The position numbers were made by a program, and so were the translations under genes. A stretch of 7,269 nt of DNA. It comes from an uncultured Clostridia bacterium. Its GTDB lineage: Bacteria > Bacillota > Clostridia > TANB77 > CAG-508. The stretch is from assembly GCA_934167735.1 (NCBI GenBank), contig CAKPLV010000042.1:1-7269 (forward strand), read 5' to 3'. The first letter of the stretch is position 1. Each line of letters begins with the position of its first letter. Of this stretch, positions 1 through 6,235 are shown piece by piece. The notes beneath the pieces are model-generated. The model was not told the DNA's origin. It worked only from the letters and a program-made list of their open reading frames with translations, and made no database searches.

Positions 1-1320
1 GTCATATACATACCACTCTGATTTGTACATATATATACTATTAGCTATTTCTGAAATTGCAGATAACATTATAATATTTTTTACCATATTTGAATTTTGC
101 CACATTATAGTTGCAAACAACCATATTAAATACCATTGTTGAAAAGTTGTCAATAATAACATTGCTAATAGTAATGATATATTATATTTTTTTATTATTG
201 AACTCCATTCTATATTTTTTTCTGTTAAAATATCTATACACATTTTCATATAATATCCTAAAAATATTACTGTTGCAGAATACTTAAAAATAGTCATCAC
301 ATTACTATCTATTTGTAGCAATACTGAATAAATAGATTTTGAATATTTTGATGATTGTGTTATTATTCCTTTAAAGACTTGAAAATCTCTAAAATATATT
401 GAATATTCTATAAGAATTATAGCTACAAATAATAATCCAAACAATATACATTTTAACAGCCTTATTCCAATTCTTTTTTCTGATCTATAATAACATAAAA
501 TTATTAGTGGCAATAATAAAATTGTAAAATATTTTATTCCTGCTGAAAGTGCTAAAAATAGCACACTCATATATAAATTTTCTTTTTTTAGCAAGAAATA
601 TATTGATAATAGCACTAAAAATACTAATATTACATCATTATGGACATTTCCTATGAATTCTAATAATATAAATGGGTTTAATCCATACATTATTGAAAAG
701 CTCTTTTTATCTGTTAATTTATATATTAAATAACAATTTGCAATATGTATTATTAAATTAAATAATTTAAACACAAATAAGCACAAATTAATATTTTTAA
801 ATGAAAGCACTGCACATGTCTTAAATAATAATTGTGCAATAGGTCCATAAACAACTGTTGTATCTGCCCAATAATTATTAGCACCTTGTTCAAAGATTTC
901 ATCATCTATTATTTCTTCTTGATTCTCTGTTCCATATTGTTTGATTGTTGTATAATAAGGATTTTGATTATATACTTCATCTAATTCTCCAACACCCATA
1001 TAATAAAAAATATCTGATGATGTCCATGGTAACATGAACATAAATATACTTCCAACAATTAATACATTTATTATTATTTCTTTTATATTACTAAAAAATT
1101 CTTTTTGTTTTATTATATATAAATATATAGCTGTAATAGCACAAAATAAAACAATATAAATTGTTGTTGATATATATTTATTAAAATTTTGATTTATAAA
1201 GAAATTATAATATGTGCTAAAACCAAGTACTGTATGATTTTGGATTAAATATATAATTGATGGAATTACAAGCAATATACCTAATAATAAATATGATATT
1301 TTTATAATTTTACTTTTCAT
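1..1320 (-). CDS. GT-C fold polyprenyl-phosphate-sugar glycosyltransferase, MptA/MptB-like (3' end outside window)
   Basis: This frame is open for 440 codons from an ATG at 1320 to the window edge without a stop, so the C-terminus is missing. The protein is a hydrophobic multi-pass membrane protein with about ten helices visible. Motifs typical of MptA/MptB-like alpha-mannosyltransferases are present: WTSSD (99-103, a first-loop Asp that is the probable catalytic acid), NPYY (120-123), VYGP (157-160), NPFILLEFIGNVHND (215-229), a Lys in SAGIKYF (259-265) and QQWYLIW (394-400). Such enzymes transfer a sugar from a polyprenyl-phosphate donor to a glycan on the outer face of the membrane. The best-known members act on mycobacterial mannans, which this organism is unlikely to make, so donor and acceptor are unknown. 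The start follows AGGGG with a 5-nt gap. The gene has its own promoter and lies beyond the terminator of the preceding unit, so it is probably a separate transcript. It could belong to another GT-C family; membership of the GT-C fold is the firmer claim. Confidence 0.8.
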   Translation of the reverse strand, partial: MKSKIIKISYLLLGILLVIPSIIYLIQNHTVLGFSTYYNFFINQNFNKYISTTIYIVLFCAITAIYLYIIKQKEFFSNIKEIIINVLIVGSIFMFMLPWTSSDIFYYMGVGELDEVYNQNPYYTTIKQYGTENQEEIIDDEIFEQGANNYWADTTVVYGPIAQLLFKTCAVLSFKNINLCLFVFKLFNLIIHIANCYLIYKLTDKKSFSIMYGLNPFILLEFIGNVHNDVILVFLVLLSIYFLLKKENLYMSVLFLALSAGIKYFTILLLPLIILCYYRSEKRIGIRLLKCILFGLLFVAIILIEYSIYFRDFQVFKGIITQSSKYSKSIYSVLLQIDSNVMTIFKYSATVIFLGYYMKMCIDILTEKNIEWSSIIKKYNISLLLAMLLLTTFQQWYLIWLFATIMWQNSNMVKNIIMLSAISEIANSIYMYKSEWYVYD

Positions 1321-1356
1321 TTTTTCCCCTATTTCATATCAATTTTTCTTTTTTGA

Positions 1357-1385
1357 ATTATATCATATTAATTTTTTGATTTCTA
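1357..1385 (-). promoter_or_regulatory. Extended -10 promoter for the GT-C glycosyltransferase gene
   Basis: Read on the minus strand, a perfect TATAAT (1362-1357) is preceded by TG one base upstream (1365-1364), giving an extended -10 element. With a 17-nt spacer the -35 hexamer is TAGAAA (1385-1380), a 4/6 match to TTGACA; a weak -35 is normal for extended -10 promoters. It lies about 37 bases before the ATG at 1320 and just after the terminator at 1409-1443, so the gene can be transcribed independently. An 8-bp palindrome TTGATCAA (1390-1397) sits immediately upstream of the -35, but one copy is too little to call an operator. Confidence 0.6.
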
Positions 1386-1405
1386 TTATTTGATCAATTT
1401 TTTAG

Positions 1406-1443
1406 AAAAAAGTGCACTATGTTAATGATTCATAGTACACTTT
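1406..1443 (-). terminator. Rho-independent terminator of the surface-protein unit
   Basis: The minus-strand transcript folds into a 13-bp stem (1443-1431 with 1421-1409) containing one G-U wobble, with a 9-nt loop. A run of six U starts in the base of the stem and continues to 1406. It begins four bases after the TAA stop of the BspA-like gene, as expected for the end of a transcription unit. The other strand lacks a comparable T-run, so it acts mainly on minus-strand transcription. Confidence 0.9.
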
Positions 1444-1447
1444 ATAA

Positions 1448-4072
1448 TTATTTATCATTTATACTTGTGAAATATCCTGGCTGATTTTCTTTACTTATTC
1501 TTGCATATGTGTTTGATATTTCATCACTTGTAAATTGTGTTTCATTTGGACTTACTCCACCAACTAATGAAGTACAATTTTCAAATACTTTCACAGCTGT
1601 TCTTGCATTTTCAAATCCACTATCTTCAGATACATATATCTTTTGAAGTTTTGGACATTTTCCAAACATATACTCTATTGATGCTCCATTTTTAACTTTA
1701 ATAACTGATATATCTAAATTTACCATATTAGGCATATCTTGAAACATTCCATCAAATTTTGTAACTTTACTTGTATCAAATTTACTTCCAAGGATAATAT
1801 TTGTATAACTACCTCCATGGAACATCCAGCTCATATCTGTGGCTCTGCTTGTATCAAAGCTTGACACATCTATTTCAGATATTGATAAATATTCAAACAT
1901 TGCACACATATTAGTTACTGATGAAGTATTTAATTTCTTAATAAATGTTTGTATACTGTCTTGTGTTAATGAAACATTATATTTGAAGATTTCCTGGAAA
2001 TTTTCAACTTCACTTGTATCTATTTCTGTTCCACCTTCAACTTCTATAGTTTGTAATTTATTAAATGCTGTTTCAACACTATTTCCATTTGAAAACATAT
2101 GTGATGAATCTTGATTAAAGTTTATCTTTATATCACTATCTGCTATTGCAAAATAAATTGTTTTTTCATTTGTATTATAATATAATTTGATATTTCCTGT
2201 ATTTGAAGCATCAGCATTTCCTATTTCAGTGCTTCCTGTCGGAATTTTTTCTATATTTGTAAATTTAACATGTTCAGTGATTGTTTTATAATCACTTATC
2301 ATTGAAAAGATTGTTGTACCTGTTTTTAAAGTATAAGTTTCTCCATTAAGCCAAACTGCGTATAATACTTTATCAGCAAAGAATACACTATTTTCGTTAT
2401 TATAATATGTCGGATTTTTAGAATCTGCTGTTTCCGCCCATCCTATAAAAATTCGATTTTCCTTTGTTGGCTTAAAATCAATATTCATTTCAAGTTTGTT
2501 TGTTCCAGAATAGGTTTTAGTTGTTTCTCCATCCTCAAATATCCCACCATTTGCATTAAATTCTACTGTGAATTGTTGTAAAATTGAAAAATATCCTGGT
2601 TTGTTTGTTCCTTCATCTATTCTTGCATATGAAGCTGTTGTTATATTTTCTTCTGATAATTTTGTTCCTTTATATCCTTCTAATTTTGCACAATTTTTGA
2701 ACACATCATTTACAGAGTTTGGAATTGTTGTTGAATTTAATCCTGTTGTCACAAATTTATTTGAAACATATATTCTTTGTAAATTTTCACAACCTGAGAA
2801 CATTCTCCACATACTTGCAACATTTGCTGTATCAAATCCTGTTAAATCAAGAGTTATCAATTTTGCACAATTATTAAACATTCCTGAAAATCCTTGATTT
2901 TCTTTTGTTCCTTTTACAGATGATGTATCAAATTTTCCTCCAAAATTAACTTCTGTTAATTTTGAATTATCTTCAAGCATCCAGCTCATATCTGTTACAT
3001 TTTTTGTATCAAATCCACTTAAATCCAAAGTTGTTATACTACTTGTACTTCCAAACATAGCACACATATTAGCAGCATTTGAAGTATCAAATTGATTTAT
3101 AAATCCTTGTATTCCTTTACTTGTTACACTACTACATCCTTTAAACATTTCTTCAAATTTTGTTACATTACTTGTGTCGATCTTTACACCACTTGATATC
3201 TCAAATGAAGTAACATCAGAAAACGCATTACTAGTTAATCCATTTGAAAACATATATCCACTATCTTCATTAAATACAATTGTAGATTTTCTTGTCATTG
3301 TAGATATATATATTGTTGAATTATCCCAATATGCTATTATTTCTCCATCTGTTAAACCAACATCTCCTATTTCTGTTGCACCTTTTGGTACTTCTGTTTT
3401 ATCACAAAATATCACTTTTGTTGCTGTTGTGTATTTATCACTAATTACACTATAAAAATTCTTTCCTGTTTTTAATTTGTATTGTTGATCTTCTAAGCTA
3501 TCAAATTTTAGCTTAATTGCAATATTTAATTTATTATCTGTAATATTGCTTATATCTTTATATTTGAACTTTACTGATATTGTCATTTCTCCTGGTCCAT
3601 CTGCATCAGCACCTGTGATTATTGTATCAATTTTATCTTGATAAGATGTTTTATCAATTTCAATATTAGGATTACTATTTACAACTGAAAAAGAATCATA
3701 GCCTTCTAAATCTTCTGCTGTTAAATAACTTATTCCTGTAAATTTATAAGATAAATCAGTTACATTTTTTACATGTACCAAGATTGTAACATTTGTATCA
3801 CTTGTAACATTAGTATCTGGTAAAGTAATTGATGATATTTGTAATAATGTATTTGTTGTTATATAACTCTCATATTTTCCACCAGTGGTTGTTTTATCAT
3901 TATCTAATTCAATACTTTCAATATATAATGTTTTTTCAGGAGTTGCATATGCAGTTCCTTGAATATTAAGTGTTACTTCATTTACAAGGCAATATCCTAT
4001 GCTCATACTTAAAACTGCAACAAAAATCAAAAGAAGAAATAATATTGATTTATTGCTTTCTTTTATATGCAT
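1448..4072 (-). CDS. Large BspA-like leucine-rich-repeat surface protein with TasA-like N-terminus and InlB-type repeat
   Basis: Predicted secreted protein of 874 residues. Residues 10-29 form the hydrophobic signal segment, followed by the TLNI-x-GTA-x-AT signature (34-43). Residues about 45-194 form a beta-rich domain resembling the small protein encoded at 6236-6736. Two BspA-type LRR (DUF285) modules follow, at about 198-496 and 580-869. Each starts with Y-x-LKTG, carries a D-x-S-x-MFSNG segment and a series of (F/I)DTSxVTxM-x-x-MF repeats (near 298, 328, 354, 381, 413 and 684, 714, 739, 765), and ends in YARI...PGYF. They are joined by an InlB B-repeat/Listeria-Bacteroides-type domain (501-574, FNANGG to LYAVW). 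BspA-family LRRs are known in surface adhesins of oral and gut microbes, so a binding role is likely. No LPXTG motif or C-terminal membrane helix is visible, so the mode of surface retention is not obvious. I chose the ATG at 4072, 9 nt after AGGAGG; an in-frame TTG one codon upstream (4075) is the alternative. It is the last gene of its unit, 20 nt after the DUF5305-like gene. Confidence 0.9.
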   Translation of the reverse strand: MHIKESNKSILFLLLIFVAVLSMSIGYCLVNEVTLNIQGTAYATPEKTLYIESIELDNDKTTTGGKYESYITTNTLLQISSITLPDTNVTSDTNVTILVHVKNVTDLSYKFTGISYLTAEDLEGYDSFSVVNSNPNIEIDKTSYQDKIDTIITGADADGPGEMTISVKFKYKDISNITDNKLNIAIKLKFDSLEDQQYKLKTGKNFYSVISDKYTTATKVIFCDKTEVPKGATEIGDVGLTDGEIIAYWDNSTIYISTMTRKSTIVFNEDSGYMFSNGLTSNAFSDVTSFEISSGVKIDTSNVTKFEEMFKGCSSVTSKGIQGFINQFDTSNAANMCAMFGSTSSITTLDLSGFDTKNVTDMSWMLEDNSKLTEVNFGGKFDTSSVKGTKENQGFSGMFNNCAKLITLDLTGFDTANVASMWRMFSGCENLQRIYVSNKFVTTGLNSTTIPNSVNDVFKNCAKLEGYKGTKLSEENITTASYARIDEGTNKPGYFSILQQFTVEFNANGGIFEDGETTKTYSGTNKLEMNIDFKPTKENRIFIGWAETADSKNPTYYNNENSVFFADKVLYAVWLNGETYTLKTGTTIFSMISDYKTITEHVKFTNIEKIPTGSTEIGNADASNTGNIKLYYNTNEKTIYFAIADSDIKINFNQDSSHMFSNGNSVETAFNKLQTIEVEGGTEIDTSEVENFQEIFKYNVSLTQDSIQTFIKKLNTSSVTNMCAMFEYLSISEIDVSSFDTSRATDMSWMFHGGSYTNIILGSKFDTSKVTKFDGMFQDMPNMVNLDISVIKVKNGASIEYMFGKCPKLQKIYVSEDSGFENARTAVKVFENCTSLVGGVSPNETQFTSDEISNTYARISKENQPGYFTSINDK
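1466..2335 (-). repeat. BspA-type LRR module B (second copy of internal duplication)
   Basis: This segment encodes residues about 580-869 of the BspA-like protein, from Y-T-LKTG to PGYFT, almost at the C-terminus. Its repeat units are IDTSEVE, LNTSSVT, FDTSRAT and FDTSKVT, plus a degenerate VKNGASIEYMF unit. It has fewer Cys residues than module A (three against six), and its repeats are more degenerate. The two copies have therefore diverged under different constraints since duplication. Confidence 0.85.
2351..2572 (-). other. InlB B-repeat / Listeria-Bacteroides-type domain between LRR modules
   Basis: This segment encodes residues about 501-574 of the BspA-like protein. It reads FTVEFNANGG, then a K-P-T-K stretch, FIGWAE and finally LYAVW. 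That is the usual order in this small beta-grasp-like repeat, which is common in Gram-positive surface proteins next to LRR domains. There is a single copy, acting as a spacer between two LRR modules rather than the usual position after them. Confidence 0.8.
2585..3481 (-). repeat. BspA-type LRR module A (first copy of internal duplication)
   Basis: This segment encodes residues about 198-496 of the BspA-like protein, from Y-K-LKTG to PGYFS. It holds five DUF285 units (IDTSNVT, FDTSNAA, FDTKNVT, FDTSSVK, FDTANVA). It aligns with module B over its full length. The core units are exactly 385 codons (1155 bp) apart, with small length differences at the two ends. Short stretches are still identical in DNA, such as the 18-bp match 2978-2995 to 1823-1840, and the match near 3239-3255 to 2084-2100. 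Confidence 0.85.
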
Positions 4073-4081
4073 CAAATTATT

Positions 4082-4087
4082 CCTCCT
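4082..4087 (-). promoter_or_regulatory. Ribosome binding site deciding the BspA-like start
   Basis: A consensus AGGAGG lies 9 nt before the ATG at 4072 and 6 nt before the TTG at 4075. Both spacings work. ATG is preferred as the stronger codon, and the two choices differ by one residue. Confidence 0.75.
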
Positions 4088-4092
4088 TTTTT

Positions 4093-5163
4093 CTAGTTTG
4101 ATATTTCTTTAACATTACCATGATTTATTTCATATGAATATAATGTTGATGTCATTGTTGTAACTACAAAATATGTTTTGGTATTTGTTTCATTTTCTAT
4201 CATTAAAATTGGATTTTGAATAATTTCTCTTATTCTTAATAAATCCTCAAATTTGCTAATTCTTATCATGTCATATCTACCAATATCAAACCCACTTTTA
4301 ACTCTTTGAATATAAGGACCATATTCTCTTAAAATTCTTTTTAATCTTATATCATCTATAATTTCTTGTGGACAATTCTTTTTTACATCTTTTACAAGTT
4401 TAGTTATATTATTTGCTTCATATATTATTAAAATAATAGCAATAATAATAAATATCCAGGATGATTTTATATATTTTCCACTAACAAATGTCCTTTCTTC
4501 TGTATTATCAATATTATTTTCTACTTCAATATTAGCTGTTTTTACATTTAAAGGAATATTTATACCCATTTTTGATGTACTTCTAACAACTCCATCATTA
4601 TCAACTAAATCTATATATAATGTTACAATTGTTTTGCAGTCAACATTGCTTAAATCATATGTTGATACCATATTTTTTATAATTGAATTATATTTTTTAT
4701 AATCAACTGTTATGTTGTTGTTAATTGCAAATTTACTACTATTTGGATTAACTTCCTCTTCATCTTTTAGTATATCATTAAATTTGTAAATATCATTTTG
4801 TGTTGTTTTTTCTATAATTTTCGTTTGCGCTTCTATTCTATATTTATATTTGTATTGATCATAATTGTCTTTCATTTGTAAATTATATTTAAAATTGATA
4901 TTTATGGTATCTATTAATGATGCTATATATTGATTATTTGCTGGTAATACTTCTTCATCAAAAAATTCATTTTTATTTAGAGAAATATTATAATCAACTT
5001 TGCCATTTTCATAATATTTAATACCTTCAGTTTTACGTTTTGTTAGGAAAATATAAAAAGAAATGATTATACAGATTAAACATATGAAAATTATAATAGA
5101 TTTTTTTATTATTCTTTTTTTGAATCTTTCATTCATTATGTCATTTATTCTGCTTTCTTCCAT
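4093..5163 (-). CDS. DUF5305-like membrane protein linked to SipW-type signal peptidase
   Basis: Protein of 356 residues with a basic N-terminus, a first membrane helix (about 22-40) and a large external region (41-233). The external region begins with the Y-x-NGKVDYNISL...NEFFDEE...Y motif that I associate with DUF5305. A second helix (about 234-248) is followed by a cytosolic tail (251-356). The tail contains SKFEDLLRIREIIQNPILMIE and a final Y-x-V...LYSYEI strand, also typical of DUF5305 proteins. The function is unknown. Its place directly after the signal peptidase gene, and the known co-occurrence of such proteins with archaeal-type signal peptidases and TasA-like proteins, suggest an accessory role in export, processing or assembly of the two secreted proteins here. 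AGGAGG (5169-5174) overlaps the TAG stop of the upstream gene and sits 5 nt before this ATG, so translation of the two is probably coupled. The family call is from memory of motifs and is moderately sure. Confidence 0.78.
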   Translation of the reverse strand: MEESRINDIMNERFKKRIIKKSIIIFICLICIIISFYIFLTKRKTEGIKYYENGKVDYNISLNKNEFFDEEVLPANNQYIASLIDTININFKYNLQMKDNYDQYKYKYRIEAQTKIIEKTTQNDIYKFNDILKDEEEVNPNSSKFAINNNITVDYKKYNSIIKNMVSTYDLSNVDCKTIVTLYIDLVDNDGVVRSTSKMGINIPLNVKTANIEVENNIDNTEERTFVSGKYIKSSWIFIIIAIILIIYEANNITKLVKDVKKNCPQEIIDDIRLKRILREYGPYIQRVKSGFDIGRYDMIRISKFEDLLRIREIIQNPILMIENETNTKTYFVVTTMTSTLYSYEINHGNVKEISN

Positions 5164-5168
5164 TTACT

Positions 5169-5174
5169 CCTCCT
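5169..5174 (-). promoter_or_regulatory. Ribosome binding site overlapping the signal peptidase stop codon
   Basis: AGGAGG shares bases with the TAG stop (5175-5173) of the signal peptidase gene and precedes the ATG of the DUF5305-like gene by 5 nt. Ribosomes ending on the first gene therefore cover the start region of the second. This arrangement supports translational coupling and fixed relative amounts of the two membrane proteins. Confidence 0.8.
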
Positions 5175-6165
5175 ATTTTTTAAAAATATCATTAAACCAT
5201 AATGTTAAATAACCTATTTTATTTATCTTTGTTCTGTATATTCCTATTAAATCACTATTTGTAACATATCCACTATCATTTGCTGGATTTGCATCACCTT
5301 TAGTATAATATCTCATTTCATTATTAACATTTTTTACATCTATTACTCTATGAACAATTATCTTTGTTTCTGTTTTGAAAAGTATAATTTGTCCTTTTGA
5401 TATTTTTTGATTTTTATATTGTTCAAAAATTACGGCATCTCCTTTATCAATCGTTCCTGTCATACTTTCTGATCCAATTACCAAAATTCCAAATTTGAAT
5501 TTACATGAAACTAACATTGTAATAATGATCATTGATAATATTAATACTACATTAATAATTCCAATTTTTCTTTTTACTGTACTTGGTATAAAAACCTCTT
5601 TTTCTGGATATGTGTATTCTAATATCACATATATAATATATGGCAATATCATTTTTATAAATGTACAAATTAACATATGCACATCTGGTGTTATAGGTAT
5701 TATATATACATATAGTGATATTATTAATCTATATATTATATTAGGCATTTTCCCATATCTTATTGATATATAATTAAATAGCAAATTATTAATAATAGCT
5801 ACAAATATTACATAGCCTGTTAATGCTAAAAAATCTTTCGAACTTGTCAAATCATATTTTCCACCATTAACAAGTATTTCTAATATTACAACAAGTAAAT
5901 ATGCTATTAACTTTTTATGTTTTATATTTTTTTGTAAAATTTTCTCTCTAATATATTCTGTTATTATTATAAAAAATGTTGTTGGTAAAATAAATTTTGT
6001 TATTGTTTTTAAAGATAATCTTACGGTTGCTCTATAAAATCCAAAATGTATTCCTAATAAATACAATAATAAGACATATAATATTGCAAATATGCCTAAC
6101 ATGTATGTTACAGTTCTTCTATTTGCCGGCAATGCCCTTTGTATATTAACCATCATTTTTCTCAT
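5173..6165 (-). CDS. SipW/ER-type signal peptidase I with polytopic N-terminal membrane domain
   Basis: Membrane protease predicted to cleave signal peptides on the outer face of the membrane. The C-terminal third carries the S26 family boxes: GSESM (231-235, catalytic Ser234), a KGDAVIF stretch (241-247), IIVHRVIDV (269-277, with His272 where bacterial LepB has Lys) and YYTKGDAN-PANDSG (286-299, with the supporting Asp residues). The Ser-His pair marks the archaeal/ER/SipW class, the type known in Bacillus to process TasA. The odd part is the N-terminus: about 200 residues with some six extra hydrophobic helices (near 21-40, 55-70, 86-99, 112-130, 143-157, 163-182) before the usual anchor helix (201-219). 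SipW is roughly 190 residues with few helices, so this 330-residue form is enlarged. The start has only a weak AGG site 8 nt upstream, unlike its neighbours. Likely substrates are the proteins encoded on either side, at 6236-6736 and 1448-4072. Confidence 0.92.
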   Translation of the reverse strand: MRKMMVNIQRALPANRRTVTYMLGIFAILYVLLLYLLGIHFGFYRATVRLSLKTITKFILPTTFFIIITEYIREKILQKNIKHKKLIAYLLVVILEILVNGGKYDLTSSKDFLALTGYVIFVAIINNLLFNYISIRYGKMPNIIYRLIISLYVYIIPITPDVHMLICTFIKMILPYIIYVILEYTYPEKEVFIPSTVKRKIGIINVVLILSMIIITMLVSCKFKFGILVIGSESMTGTIDKGDAVIFEQYKNQKISKGQIILFKTETKIIVHRVIDVKNVNNEMRYYTKGDANPANDSGYVTNSDLIGIYRTKINKIGYLTLWFNDIFKK

Positions 6166-6186
6166 ATTTTTTACCTGCCAATATCA

Positions 6187-6226
6187 GACGAAGTTGGAAA
6201 ACAATTCTGTTTTCCAACTTTTGTCT
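6187..6226 (-). other. Strong intergenic RNA hairpin without U-tract (processing or attenuation element)
   Basis: The minus-strand transcript has a perfect 12-bp stem (6220-6209 with 6202-6191) closing a 6-nt loop. A further AGAC/GUCU pairing (6226-6223 with 6190-6187 region) across a small internal loop lengthens it. It lies 10-45 bases after the stop of the TasA-like gene and ends about 25 bases before the signal peptidase start. No U-run follows it, so it is not a normal terminator. A likely job is protecting the 3' end of the upstream message or marking a cleavage point, so that the first gene is expressed more than the rest. Confidence 0.75.
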
Positions 6227-6235
6227 AGCTTTTTT

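Noticed and set aside
1390..1397. TTGATCAA palindrome upstream of the GT-C gene promoter as an operator
   Set aside because: A single 8-bp palindrome in AT-rich DNA is expected by chance, and no second copy or flanking symmetry was seen.
3986..3991. Cys after IGY in the large protein as a lipoprotein attachment site
   Set aside because: The residue before Cys is Tyr, which does not fit a lipobox (small residue at -1), and the small protein has Ala at the same place.
6191..6220. Intergenic hairpin as a full transcription terminator
   Set aside because: No U-run follows the stem, and the next genes have no good promoter of their own.
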